64,000 nucleotides of DNA from G963663315 sp963668255 (GTDB taxonomy: Bacteria > Pseudomonadota > Gammaproteobacteria > Arenicellales > Poriferihabitantaceae), in NCBI GenBank assembly GCA_965116595.1, contig OZ220708.1:1488001-1552000 (forward strand), given 5' to 3'. Positions 17,232 to 25,926 of the stretch are shown here, piece by piece. The notes beneath the pieces were generated by a model. That model was not told where the DNA came from. It did no database searches and saw only the letters and a program-made list of their open reading frames with translations. A program made the translations under genes and the position numbers. The first letter of the stretch is position 1. Each line of letters opens with the position of its first letter.

Positions 17232-17535
17232 CCCGTTTGTCCGAATATTCTTGCCAATACGGAACTATTTCAGGATTCGCGTCGTGATTCATTTCGGCGC
17301 GGTATAGTTGGTTTTGGAGTTGAATGGCGGATGCAAATAAAATCAGGTCGGCGGACTGGGAATTCATGATTCCTCTAGTTTCCTGCCTGGTTCTGTAGCC
17401 GCATTTTTAGCCACAGGTGCAGGTTTGCGGCGCTTGTCCCGTAATTTTTGGACAACCATGTAATGAAACAGCTTAACAACTAGTTGTTAAGCTGTTAAAT
17501 TTGAAGTCCGGGCATGGCCGTTGCTTACGCGCCAG
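17232..17535. other. Intergenic stretch containing a 30-bp perfect palindrome
   Basis: About 300 bases between the small HTH gene and truncated coding sequence on the other strand. No credible gene is seen. The only strong signal is the palindrome at 17467-17496. Confidence 0.5.
17467..17496. repeat. Perfect 30-bp palindrome
   Basis: The half-site AACAGCTTAACAACT is followed immediately by its exact reverse complement, with no loop. It could form a cruciform or a terminator hairpin, but no T run follows. It could also be a dyad binding site for a recombinase or regulator. Confidence 0.7.
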
Positions 17536-17690
17536 TTAGTCCTTCAGAAGCTTGTTTAGGGTCTTGAACATTTTCTCGAACCGTTCTTTCGTATCTTCCG
17601 AGATGTTGTTGTACCGGGCTAGATTTGAAACGAGATACGTTGCAGGACGAAGATGGCTGAATTTCCGTTTTCTCCACTTCGTCCTCGGTC
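17536..17690 (-). pseudogene. C-terminal remnant of an unidentified protein
   Basis: The minus frame reads RKFSHLRPATYLVSNLARYN, then NISEDTKERFEKMFKTLNKL and ends LKD with TAA at 17536-17538. The amphipathic helical composition looks like real coding sequence, but the 5' part is missing where the orphan beta-barrel sequence begins on the other strand (about 17690). Family not recognised. Confidence 0.3.
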
Positions 17691-17696
17691 TCCTTA

Positions 17697-18347
17697 TTGA
17701 GATTCGGACACGCCGTGACCGGCCAGATACTCGATGGTATATCGGGTCGGATCGAATCCCTCGGACAGGAGCATCGCCCCGGACTGCAAGGACGCCTGCT
17801 CGGAGTACCGATGGGGGCCAGCGCAGACTCCGAAGCGAAGCTGGAAGCCGGGAGCGGATGGCAATGGGACGAAGGCCGCGGCCTGACCCAGACCGACCTG
17901 CTGACGGGTTCCGCCTTCACCGTATCGGACTGGATCGGCGGTCGCTCCTCCGGTTTCTGGGGTTCGGGTTCCGTATCCGGCTATGCCGGAGAGACCGACG
18001 GCATTGCCGTAGACGGAGAAGTGAGCGGTGTACTGATCGGCCAGGATATGAGCGGACAACTGCCGCAAGGACAACGCTGGCTGGCCGGCGCCCTGGTATC
18101 GCGCAATATTGGCAAAGACGACTGGCGTCGGGGAGGGGGAGAGCGGAGAAGTCGAACACAGCCTGACCACACTGGTTCCGTACAGCGCGCTGGACGTATC
18201 GGATGCTACTCGCCTGTGGGGCGCATTGGGCTGGGGGAGTGGAGATCTGGAGATTCGCAGCGCCACAGACGAGCGGCGCATGGACACCGCCTGGCGCATG
18301 CTGGCGGCGGGATTCCACAAAGACCTGGAAACTCTGCCTGGTCTTGA
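17697..18347 (+). pseudogene. Autotransporter-type beta-barrel domain, N-terminal part, truncated and frameshifted
   Basis: The frame begins RFGHAVTGQILDGISGRIES, the typical entry into an autotransporter beta-barrel, with no signal peptide or passenger before it. Alternating strands follow (FTVSDWIGGRSSGFWGSGSV, EVSGVLIGQDM, WLAGALVSRNIG). After GKDDWRRG the barrel continues one base over (GEGESGEVEHSLTTLVPYSA). The break falls in the GGGGAGGGGG run at 18130-18139. Confidence 0.5.
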
Positions 18348-19071
18348 ATCCGAACCGTTACTCGATGACGTAGACTTCTCATTGAACGCAGACCTGCGCC
18401 GCACCCGTACCGAATGGAAGCAGGCCGGGCAAGACACACAAGGTCTGGTCACGCGCGCGCGGGTGGGAATCAAGGGCAGTATTGTGCGGGAACTGGACAA
18501 CGGCGGCACACTCCGTCCTTCCCTGGAGATGGGTTTGAGAAGAGACGGCGGAGACGCCGAACGAGGCCGGGGAGTAGAGATTAGCGCTGGTCTCAACTGG
18601 AGCGACCCGCGGGGCATTGGAATCCAACTGCAAGGTCGTACTGTCACCCTGCATTCCGAAGAAGAATATAAAGACCAGTCTGTCTCGGTATCCATCGACT
18701 GGGACCCGAGGCCGGCCAGCGCGTTGGGATTCTCGGCCACATTGGGGATGGAGCAGGGCGCCACGGCCTCGTTGCTGCATTCGCAAGAAAGATTCCCGAC
18801 CGGCTTGACCGACACGAACTCCGAACCGCACTGGCGGGGGCAGGTATCTTATGGGTTGCGTACCGCGAACCCCAAGTTGGTGGGCAGTCCGTACCTGAGT
18901 CTGTCTGGAGGCGGACAGAACAAACAGGTACGGTTGGGTTATCGGGTATTGCCGAGGCCAAGGGATGAAGCGAAGATCGGCATGGAGCTGGACCTGTACC
19001 TGCGTATGGAACGGGATGTCGGGGCAGAACAGGACATGGGAGCCGGAGCGGGATTGCGGGTGTTGTGGTGA
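18109..19071 (+). CDS. Autotransporter-type beta-barrel domain, C-terminal part
   Basis: About 310 residues of alternating amphipathic strands (RLWGALGWGSGDLEIRSA, TARVGI-like repeats, VEISAGLNWSDPRGIGIQLQ). It ends AGLRVLW, an aromatic C-terminus expected of outer-membrane barrels. Such domains form the translocator of large autotransporters. Here the passenger and signal peptide are absent, and the N-terminal third lies in another frame. It is therefore an orphan and probably non-functional piece. Confidence 0.55.
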   Translation: MAKTTGVGEGESGEVEHSLTTLVPYSALDVSDATRLWGALGWGSGDLEIRSATDERRMDTAWRMLAAGFHKDLETLPGLESEPLLDDVDFSLNADLRRTRTEWKQAGQDTQGLVTRARVGIKGSIVRELDNGGTLRPSLEMGLRRDGGDAERGRGVEISAGLNWSDPRGIGIQLQGRTVTLHSEEEYKDQSVSVSIDWDPRPASALGFSATLGMEQGATASLLHSQERFPTGLTDTNSEPHWRGQVSYGLRTANPKLVGSPYLSLSGGGQNKQVRLGYRVLPRPRDEAKIGMELDLYLRMERDVGAEQDMGAGAGLRVLW

Positions 19072-19110
19072 TACCCGAAACCCTGTTATTCCCGCAGGAA
19101 TGACGGTTTG

Positions 19111-19137
19111 CGGGCGGGCACGGTGACCGTCCCCTAC
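19111..19137 (+). repeat. REP-like GC palindromic unit, copy 1
   Basis: The unit begins CGGGCGGGCACGG and ends GTCCCCTAC. It matches, in the same orientation, the copy at 20509-20536. Confidence 0.55.
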
Positions 19138-19164
19138 ACATTGGTAATTGCGGCCTCCATATCA

Positions 19165-19192
19165 TCGTAGGGGCGGGTCGCTGTGCCCGCCC
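19165..19192 (-). repeat. REP-like GC palindromic unit, copy 2
   Basis: GGGCGGG-N8-CCCGCCC hairpin. Its reverse complement (CGGGCGGGCACAGCGACCCG...) matches the copy at 20509-20536 at 26 of 28 positions by my count. It lies in opposite orientation on the other side of the IS110 element. Confidence 0.6.
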
Positions 19193-19307
19193 GTATTATT
19201 TTCGTCCATCATCGTCCCCCCCACCGAATCAGCCGGTGTCCCGGCTTCTTCGACTCCCCCTCGAGGGGGGAGTATCTGTGTTTTAAGTCCAGTTTTTTTC
19301 TGTTTTT

Positions 19308-20258
19308 TTATTGGATTGGGTTCGGAGTTTCCACCCACGGTGTTCCTCGTCGAACAATCGCATGCAAGAGCAATAACATCTTGCGCATGACGGCAACCAG
19401 GGCGACCTTGCCCGGCTTGCCGCGATCTCGCAAGCCACGGTAAAAGCGCCGCAAGTCCGGATCATGACGAACCGCCGACAGTGCCGACATGTACAGTGCG
19501 CACCGCACCGCCTGACGGCCTCCGTGAATGCTGCGTTTGCCTTGATGCTGACCACTGTCCCGTGCCCACGGCGCCACGCCCGCCAGGGCGCTCAAGGACT
19601 TGCCACAACCGTTCCCCAATTCCGGCAAATAGGCCAACAATACGCCTGCCGTAACTTCTCCGATGCCTTTGACACTTCGCAATAAAGAAGCCCGTTCGGC
19701 CAGATCGCCTTTTTTCAGCATTTCCCGCATGACAGTATCTATCCGCGCAATCTCCCGATCCAGCCAGACCTTATGACGAACACACGATTCCCTCATCCAA
19801 TCGGGCGGATTCTTCTCCAACCGATTCTTCTCTCCAACCCGTTGCTCCACCAACTGCCTGCGGCGATCCAGATGATCGCGCAGGCAACGCACAGAACGCG
19901 ATACAGCCTGACTCCCGGATAACTCCAACCTCTCTCCATACCGACACAGCAAACGAGCGTCCAACGCATCCGTCTTGGCATGAAGACCCAGCGCATGGGC
20001 AAAGGCGCGTACCCGCGATGGCTGTACCCGAACCGCCTCCACATCCGACTCCAGCAAAACATCCAGTAACAATCGCTCGTATCCGCCACTGGCTTCCAGT
20101 ACCACCTGTTCTATCTCCTGTTCTTCGACCCAGGCCAATACCTGGTTCACCCCCAACGGCGTATTCTCAAAGACCTGAATCGAACCGGGTGACCGGAATA
20201 TATCCAAACGACTCTTGCCTATATCTATACCCGCTACTCTTTGAATAGATTGTTTCAT
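19308..20258 (-). CDS. IS110-family transposase (DEDD recombinase)
   Basis: About 316 residues from ATG 20258 (MKQSIQRVAGIDIGKSRLDI). The N-terminal RuvC-like DEDD domain shows D in GIDIGKSRLD, E in EASGGYERLL and the pair in KTDALDARLL. The C-terminal Tnp20 domain has LRSVKGIGEVTAGVLLAYLP and GVAPWARDSGQHQGKR with the expected catalytic serine. Such enzymes recombine DNA guided by a bridge RNA from the element's own noncoding end. The frame is intact, so the element may be active. Confidence 0.9.
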   Translation of the reverse strand: MKQSIQRVAGIDIGKSRLDIFRSPGSIQVFENTPLGVNQVLAWVEEQEIEQVVLEASGGYERLLLDVLLESDVEAVRVQPSRVRAFAHALGLHAKTDALDARLLCRYGERLELSGSQAVSRSVRCLRDHLDRRRQLVEQRVGEKNRLEKNPPDWMRESCVRHKVWLDREIARIDTVMREMLKKGDLAERASLLRSVKGIGEVTAGVLLAYLPELGNGCGKSLSALAGVAPWARDSGQHQGKRSIHGGRQAVRCALYMSALSAVRHDPDLRRFYRGLRDRGKPGKVALVAVMRKMLLLLHAIVRRGTPWVETPNPIQ

Positions 20259-20486
20259 TTCAAACCCCCTGTACGCTACAATCAAATCCTGCTCCCCACT
20301 TGTATTCGGGACTGGTTTTCCCAGGTATCTGTTCGGAGCAGAGAATCGGCGTGAGGGGTTTCCTACTCCCCCCGGTGCAAAAACAAAATACGTTCTTCAC
20401 CTGTGATGGCACGAAGCGTCCCTCACGCCTCCCCGATACTTTGGCCTCAATATCAGGGAATTTCAATCATACAAGTGTTATTCGAC
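20259..20486 (-). ncRNA. Candidate bridge-RNA region of the IS110 element
   Basis: The noncoding 5' end of the IS110 element, upstream of the transposase. In studied IS110 relatives (IS621) this position encodes a structured bridge RNA that pairs with target and donor DNA. The stretch is ORF-free and GC-mixed, with short self-complementary pieces such as GGGGAG/CTCCCC. This is inferred from element architecture; no covariance model was applied. Confidence 0.35.
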
Positions 20487-20508
20487 GGGGGCGGGTTGTG
20501 GATTCCTG

Positions 20509-20536
20509 CGGGCGGGTACAGGGACCCGCCCCTACG
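20509..20536 (+). repeat. REP-like GC palindromic unit, copy 3
   Basis: CGGGCGGGTACAGGGACCCG followed by CCCCTACG. It has the same core as the units at 19111 and 19165, just outside the proposed right edge of the IS110 element. Confidence 0.6.
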
Positions 20537-20659
20537 ATCCCGTGGCGGGGATCCACTTACCCCCGTATCCATCCCGACACCGCGGAAAACCCCCCGTGGT
20601 TGTCCTGTCATCATATTGATAGTAATTAATATCAAGAATAAATAGGAATTAATTATATA

Positions 20660-20749
20660 AGTGTATTTATATCCAATATATTGATTATTCGTGTTGTTAT
20701 AATAGTAAATAATAAAATTAATTCGATATTCTCCAGGATAAATACAATC
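20660..20749 (+). promoter_or_regulatory. AT-rich promoter region of the trb-pil operon
   Basis: A strongly AT-rich stretch in an otherwise GC-richer neighbourhood holds a perfect TATAAT at 20698-20703. The best upstream -35 candidates are weak, which suggests activator dependence or a different sigma factor. CCAGGA lies about 14 bases before the ATG at 20750. No other internal promoter is obvious across the next 16 kb. Confidence 0.45.
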
Positions 20750-21094
20750 ATGACGCACAAACTTCAATCATCCCGACCGGAAATCAGGCCGTATCTCGGC
20801 CTGATAATAATCAGTGCAGCACTTGTCTGCGTCTCAACTGATGCTTTCGCCACCATCACTACCGGGACGGCGTTCGACAGCCCGCTGGCAATACTGCGCA
20901 CGGTATTCACCGGGCCGATTGCCTATACAGCGGCCCTGCTCGGTATCGTCGTTGCCGGCGCCATGCTGGTCTTCGGCGGTGAGATCGGCGACTTTGCGAA
21001 GCGGCTGATCATGCTGGTCCTGGTCATTGCAATCATTGTCCTGGCCAACAATGTGTTGTTGGAGTTCTTCGGCGCCAGCGGTGCGACTGTTTAA
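20750..21094 (+). CDS. trbC: TrbC/VirB2-family conjugal pilin
   Basis: A 114-residue protein with a long signal-like N-terminus (LGLIIISAALVCVSTDAFA), then two hydrophobic helices (FTGPIAYTAALLGIVVAGAM and LIMLVLVIAIIVLANNVLL) separated by FGGEIGDFAKR, the classic VirB2/TrbC arrangement. It forms the conjugative pilus or channel tip. ATG 20750 is chosen over an upstream start because the pilin begins at MTHK. First gene of the operon. TrbB, the usual preceding VirB11 ATPase, is absent. Confidence 0.85.
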   Translation: MTHKLQSSRPEIRPYLGLIIISAALVCVSTDAFATITTGTAFDSPLAILRTVFTGPIAYTAALLGIVVAGAMLVFGGEIGDFAKRLIMLVLVIAIIVLANNVLLEFFGASGATV

Positions 21095-21127
21095 TAGCTT
21101 GTACAACGATGTCCGACTGATACAACC

Positions 21128-21460
21128 ATGACCAGGGATAGACATTCTTCGCAGGAATTGCGACAGACGCCACTCTATCGCGCAACCACCCGGCCGCTGA
21201 CGGTGCTCGGCGCTGACCGTGAGTTGACGTTGATCCTGATGATTTTCAGCGGCGCGCTGGTATTCACCAGCCTGTCGATCGAGGCAACTGTTATCGGCGC
21301 ATTCACCTGGTTTGCAGGGTTGTATCTGCTGCGTCAACTGGCGAAGCGTGATGAGCAGATGTCGCGGGTGTTCCTGCGTTACTGGGTGCGTCACAGATCG
21401 GTATTCTACCCGGCCGCGGCGCGGCCATCGAGTGACGGCTGGTTACCGGCCCGGCGATGA
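21128..21460 (+). CDS. trbD: TrbD/VirB3-family inner-membrane protein
   Basis: 110 residues. It opens with TPLYRATTRPLTVLGADREL, typical of VirB3/TrbD, followed by two close membrane segments (LTLILMIFSGALVFTSLSI, AFTWFAGLYLLRQLAKRD). It associates with the VirB4/TrbE ATPase at the inner membrane. Its stop overlaps the trbE start by four bases (21457-21460). Confidence 0.85.
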   Translation: MTRDRHSSQELRQTPLYRATTRPLTVLGADRELTLILMIFSGALVFTSLSIEATVIGAFTWFAGLYLLRQLAKRDEQMSRVFLRYWVRHRSVFYPAAARPSSDGWLPARR

Positions 21461-23880
21461 ATCTCAAATACCTGAAATCAAGGAACCGGGCACTGCCTGA
21501 TTTGATGAACTATGCCACGCTGGTCGAGCCGGGCGTGGTGCTTGGCAAGGACGGGTCGCTGATTGCAGGGTGGTATTTCAGGGGCCAGGACCTGACGGCG
21601 CAAACCAATGTCCAGCGCAATGCACTGAACACCCGATTGAATGACAAGTTCAAGCGGCTCGGTGATGGCTGGACACTGCATGTGGATGCGGTCCGGCGCT
21701 CGACCGCCGGCTATCCATCGCCGGAAATGGTGCACTTCCCCGACCCGGTGAGTCAGCGGATAGACAGCGAGCGGCGCAGCCAGTTTGAGCGCGACGGAGA
21801 TCATTTCGAAACCATCCATGCGATGGTATTGCATTACCTGCCGCCGGCGGTTGCACAGTCCCGGCTCGAACAGATGATGTATTCCAGGGACACTCAACGA
21901 ATGGATGGCGGCAGTATTGCGACCAGGGTGTTGTCCGATTTTCGCGGGTGGGTCATTGAATTCGCCGAATCCCTGTCGGACATTGCAGAAATCACACCGA
22001 TGACCGGGTATACGGTATCGGCAAAAACCGGGGAGGAAGCGATTCGGGATGACCTGGTGGAATTTCTGGGGATGTGCATCATCGGTCAATACTATCCCGT
22101 CAATCTGCGCAGGGAAGCGCCATTCCTCGATGCTGTGCTGGGTTGGTATGATTTTACAGGCGGGCTTGAGCCGAAAATCGACAACAGGCATTTGCGCATT
22201 GTCGCCATCACCGGATATCCGCTATCGACCCATCCGGGCATATTGTCCGCCCTGGAAAACCTGGAGACGGAATATCGCTGGTCGAACCGATTCATCTACA
22301 TGGACCATGAAACGGCGAAAAAGGAATTGAACCGGTATCGCAGGCAATGGCAGCAGAAGCAACGGGGTTTTACCGATCAATTCCTGGGAACCCGGACAGG
22401 CGCCACCGACCGCGACGCAGTGAACATGGTCGATGAGACCGAAAGCGCCCTCGCCGATGCGTCCAGCCTGGAAACCACGTTTGGCTATTTGACCAATGTG
22501 ATCGTTCTGACCTCAAGCTCTCTTGACCGGATCGAGGAGGACGCGAAATACCTGATCACCACCATTCGCAACCTGGGTTTCGGCGCGCGTCTTGAAACCG
22601 TCAACAGCATCGAGGCCTGGCTTGGTTCGCTGCCTGGTCACAGTTATACCAATATCCGCAGGCCGATGGTCAACACGATGAATCTGTCAGACCTGCTGCC
22701 GCTGTCTTCGATCTGGACCGGCAACCGGCATAATCCGTGCGACCGGTATCCGTCCGGTTCGCCTGCCCTGATTTACGCCAATGCCGCGGGCGCCACGCCT
22801 TTCAGGTTGAACCTGCATGTCGGCGATGTGGGCCACACATTGATAATCGGCCCGACCGGAACCGGCAAATCGACACTGCTTGCGATGATCGCAGCGCAAT
22901 TTCGCAAGTACCGGAACGCAAAAGTGTTTTGTTTCGATAAGGGGTATTCGCTCTACTGCCTGACCGAGGCGGTCGGCGGCGCGCACTATGACATCGGCGA
23001 CCGTGATTCGAACCTGGCTTTTTGTCCACTGGCCGAGTCGGATATCACCTGGGCGGAAGGTTGGGTGCGCGACTGTTGTGAACTGCAACTGGGGGCTCCT
23101 TTGACGCCCGAACAGAAGAAGCAATTGCATGTCACCATGGGGCACCTGGCTCAGTCAAGGGAAAAGAGCCTGACCGCTTTGCATACCCAGTTGCAGAACC
23201 AGGTATTGCGCGACGCGCTGGCGCATTACACGCTGCACGGCAATGCAGGGCATCTGCTCGATGGCGAATCGGATGATCTCGCGTTCACGGACTTTACCTG
23301 CTTCGAACTCGAGGCGCTGTGGCCGTATGCCGACAGTGAAAGGCTGCCGGTGCTGTCATACCTGTTTCACCGCATCGAGCGGCAACTGACCGGGTCGCCG
23401 GCGGTCATCATCCTCGATGAGGCCTGGGTGATGTTGGGGCATCCGATATTCCGCGCGAAAATCGTCGAGTGGCTGAAAGTGCTGCGCAAGGCCAATTGCG
23501 CGGTCGTGATGGCGACCCAGTCATTAACCGATGCCGTCAATTCCGGCATTCTCGACATCATCATCGAGTCGACCGCCACCCGGATTTTTCTGCCCAATAC
23601 CGCTGCCGACTCCGAAGTCTCGCGGCCCATCTACCGGATGATCGGACTGAATCATGTGCAGATCGACATGATTTCCAGGGCTGTGCCTAAAAGGCAATAC
23701 TACGCCATGTCGGCGGAAGGCAACCGGCTGTTTGACATGGCGCTGGGATCGGTAGCGCTGTCATTTGCGGCGCAGTCGGGCGCCAATGTCAAAAAGGAAG
23801 TGCGATTAATGAAGCACAAGTACGGAGCGCAGTGGATAGATTACTGGTCCGCAAACCGGGCAGGGAGCGGACATGACTAG
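21457..23880 (+). CDS. trbE: TrbE/VirB4-family transfer ATPase
   Basis: An 807-residue cytoplasmic/membrane-associated ATPase that powers pilus assembly and substrate transfer. Seen: an N-terminal CagE/TrbE domain (ALPDLMNYATLVEPGVVLGK), Walker A IIGPTGTGKSTLL (nt about 22846) and Walker B AVIILDEAWVMLG (nt about 23403), and a downstream MATQSLTD motif. Length is as expected for TrbE. Overlaps both neighbours by a few bases. Confidence 0.92.
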   Translation: MNLKYLKSRNRALPDLMNYATLVEPGVVLGKDGSLIAGWYFRGQDLTAQTNVQRNALNTRLNDKFKRLGDGWTLHVDAVRRSTAGYPSPEMVHFPDPVSQRIDSERRSQFERDGDHFETIHAMVLHYLPPAVAQSRLEQMMYSRDTQRMDGGSIATRVLSDFRGWVIEFAESLSDIAEITPMTGYTVSAKTGEEAIRDDLVEFLGMCIIGQYYPVNLRREAPFLDAVLGWYDFTGGLEPKIDNRHLRIVAITGYPLSTHPGILSALENLETEYRWSNRFIYMDHETAKKELNRYRRQWQQKQRGFTDQFLGTRTGATDRDAVNMVDETESALADASSLETTFGYLTNVIVLTSSSLDRIEEDAKYLITTIRNLGFGARLETVNSIEAWLGSLPGHSYTNIRRPMVNTMNLSDLLPLSSIWTGNRHNPCDRYPSGSPALIYANAAGATPFRLNLHVGDVGHTLIIGPTGTGKSTLLAMIAAQFRKYRNAKVFCFDKGYSLYCLTEAVGGAHYDIGDRDSNLAFCPLAESDITWAEGWVRDCCELQLGAPLTPEQKKQLHVTMGHLAQSREKSLTALHTQLQNQVLRDALAHYTLHGNAGHLLDGESDDLAFTDFTCFELEALWPYADSERLPVLSYLFHRIERQLTGSPAVIILDEAWVMLGHPIFRAKIVEWLKVLRKANCAVVMATQSLTDAVNSGILDIIIESTATRIFLPNTAADSEVSRPIYRMIGLNHVQIDMISRAVPKRQYYAMSAEGNRLFDMALGSVALSFAAQSGANVKKEVRLMKHKYGAQWIDYWSANRAGSGHD

Positions 23881-24685
23881 AGCCCGGTTCCGTACTGCCT
23901 TCGCCAACTTCGGCAATGCAGCCGGAAGGATTCTGTACATCAGCTGCGGAGCGTTATCGTTTGCCGCCGCGGCAATGGCGGGCGGCGTTGTCACCGGCGG
24001 CGCGACCGAATTCACGCAGTTGCTGAATAATGCCGAACTGGCAACCCAGGTACAGCAACAAATGCGCACCTGGCAGACGCTGGCCGATGAGCTTCGGATC
24101 CTGCGCGGCAATGAACGCATGCTGACCGGGCATCACTTCGCGGATGCTCCGTCAAAAGCCCTGGTACGTCTGCACCGGGCGATGCAGAACGACCACATCA
24201 TCAGCTATCAGGCGGGCAGCATCAACGACGAATTCGCATTGAAATATCCCGGCTACAGGACTTATCTGACCGAGGCGTACGGTATCAAAAACGGCGGCAA
24301 TGCCGGTTATGCGGCTTGGGACGCACAGAATCAGGCAAACCTGGCGGCGGCGCTGAACACGGTCAACCTGAATCGGGACCAGGTCCTGGCCGAAGGCCAG
24401 ATGCTCGACCTGATTGACCGCCAGGCCAAAACCGTGAAAAGCCGCAAGGCGCTGATGCAACTCGGTAATGATCTGGCCCTGACCCAGGTGCGCCAGGCCC
24501 GGCGCATGGAGAACCTGCTGCAAACCCAGATCGTATTGCAGTCGAACTACCTCGCCGCCGAACAGGCCAGGAGCAACCGCGGGCAATCACGCAGGGAGTG
24601 GATGTACGAGTCTGATCGAAGACTCCGCGAGCAACTCGAGGATCAGCGCAGGAAGCAGGATCCGGACACGGACCTGTACCGGTAA
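23873..24685 (+). CDS. trbJ: TrbJ/VirB5-family P-type conjugative transfer protein
   Basis: 270 residues with a hydrophobic signal (LYISCGALSFAAAAMAGG) followed by EFTQLLNNAELATQVQQQMR, the characteristic start of mature TrbJ. The rest is mostly helical (NLAAALNTVNLNRDQVLAEG), and VirB5-like proteins coat the pilus tip. It overlaps trbE by eight bases. The C-terminus is charged and probably periplasmic. Confidence 0.85.
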   Translation: MTRARFRTAFANFGNAAGRILYISCGALSFAAAAMAGGVVTGGATEFTQLLNNAELATQVQQQMRTWQTLADELRILRGNERMLTGHHFADAPSKALVRLHRAMQNDHIISYQAGSINDEFALKYPGYRTYLTEAYGIKNGGNAGYAAWDAQNQANLAAALNTVNLNRDQVLAEGQMLDLIDRQAKTVKSRKALMQLGNDLALTQVRQARRMENLLQTQIVLQSNYLAAEQARSNRGQSRREWMYESDRRLREQLEDQRRKQDPDTDLYR

Positions 24686-24690
24686 ACGCC

Positions 24691-25926
24691 ATGTTGAAAA
24701 GCGCGCTCATCATGCTGGTCCTGCTGTGCTGGATGCCGTCGGCGGCATGGTCCGACCATTACGACCAGTGCGCCGGGTTAAGCTCGGATACCGGAGATGA
24801 CGCGGAGTGTTTCCAAAATGCGGATCGGGCGCTGGAGAACTTCGTGGCCGCCAACCCAGACTTGTTTTCCGCTGAAAGGATCGTTCAGAACTTTATCGAT
24901 AACACGAAGATATGGAGCGGTGAAATCGTCAGGATCGCCACTGCCCTGTTCTGGTCGCTGGCGCTGTTTGAATTCATTCTGACCTTTTCGATGATGGCGG
25001 TCCGGGGTTCCGATCTGAATGAATTTACGGTTGAGTTCCTGAAGCGCGTATTGATTTTAAGCTTCGGCCTGTTCCTGTTGGAGAACCATGTGGCGTTCGA
25101 ACAGATCATCCAGGGCTTCAGGGATTCATCCTCGCTTGTGCGCGAGGGGCAAACCGGTAGGGAGTACGCGCTCCAGGACCTGATGGGTATTCCCCTCGAG
25201 GTCGTCGGGAATATGCTCGAATCGGTCAAGCCGTTGAATTTCGTCACCGACGCCCCGGAAATCCTGATGATCCTGTTCACGGCGGTGATCGTACTGTGGG
25301 CGCTGTCAGTGGCTGCGGTGCAACTGGTGCTGGTGCTGTGCGAGTTGTACATCGTATTGGCTGTCGGCCTGCTGTCACTGGGGCTGTTCAGCCTGCAAAT
25401 CACGCGCGAATACCCGATGCGATTTTTCGGAGGGGTGATCAGCACGGGCTTCAAGCTGTTTGCGTTGGAATTGATCATTGCGCTGGGCATCCGCATGGTC
25501 GAAGGATGGGCAACCATGCCGGTCATGCACCGGGTCGGACCGTACATGCTGATGGCCGGGGCCGCGATCATGTACAAGGAGATCGCCGTTCGCATACCCA
25601 ACTACATCCAGGGCCTGTTGACTGCTTCTCCGGGCTCCGGAGTCAGCGCCGCGGGCGCCGTCACTGCTGCCGGCACGGTCGCCGGAGCGCACGCCGCCGG
25701 TGCGGCCGCCGCCGGCAGAAGCGTCGCGGGCGGGGTCGTGTCCGTACGTGAAGCCATCGGACTGGCCCGTAGCCAGGGCGCCGCCGGGCCTGGGGAAATG
25801 AGCCGCAGTGTCGCCCGCAGCCTGGTTGGTTCATGGGCCGACAACATGGCTGACAAAAGCCCGGTGGCCCGGCAACTGCGAAAAAACCGGATGAGGAGCG
25901 AGCTTGGGAAACAGGACCACGAATGA
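24691..25926 (+). CDS. trbL: TrbL/VirB6-family polytopic membrane protein
   Basis: 411 residues: a cleavable signal (ALIMLVLLCWMPSAAWS), a short Cys-containing periplasmic stretch, five to six membrane segments (for example TALFWSLALFEFILTFSMM, MILFTAVIVLWALSVAAV, YIVLAVGLLSLGLFSLQI), then an Ala/Gly-rich and basic C-terminal tail. This is the TrbL/VirB6 layout, a channel component in the inner membrane. The stop overlaps trbF (ATGA). Confidence 0.88.
   Translation: MLKSALIMLVLLCWMPSAAWSDHYDQCAGLSSDTGDDAECFQNADRALENFVAANPDLFSAERIVQNFIDNTKIWSGEIVRIATALFWSLALFEFILTFSMMAVRGSDLNEFTVEFLKRVLILSFGLFLLENHVAFEQIIQGFRDSSSLVREGQTGREYALQDLMGIPLEVVGNMLESVKPLNFVTDAPEILMILFTAVIVLWALSVAAVQLVLVLCELYIVLAVGLLSLGLFSLQITREYPMRFFGGVISTGFKLFALELIIALGIRMVEGWATMPVMHRVGPYMLMAGAAIMYKEIAVRIPNYIQGLLTASPGSGVSAAGAVTAAGTVAGAHAAGAAAAGRSVAGGVVSVREAIGLARSQGAAGPGEMSRSVARSLVGSWADNMADKSPVARQLRKNRMRSELGKQDHE

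Larger units (their letters stand above)
19255..20486 (-). mobile_element. IS110-family insertion sequence (boundaries tentative)
   Basis: The element holds the IS110 transposase gene plus about 200 bases of 5' noncoding DNA. The hexamer TTCGAC occurs at both proposed edges (19249-19254 and 20481-20486), giving about 1.23 kb, a normal IS110 size. A near-perfect 8-bp stem (ACTCCCCC/GGGGGAGT) is at 19253-19273. IS110 elements lack long terminal inverted repeats, so the edges remain uncertain. REP-like units flank it on both sides. Confidence 0.5.

Noticed and set aside
17694..18815. 373-codon minus-strand frame opposite the beta-barrel
   Set aside because: Ser/Pro/Arg-rich shadow of the plus-strand barrel. 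The plus strand shows clear amphipathic strands and an aromatic C-terminus.
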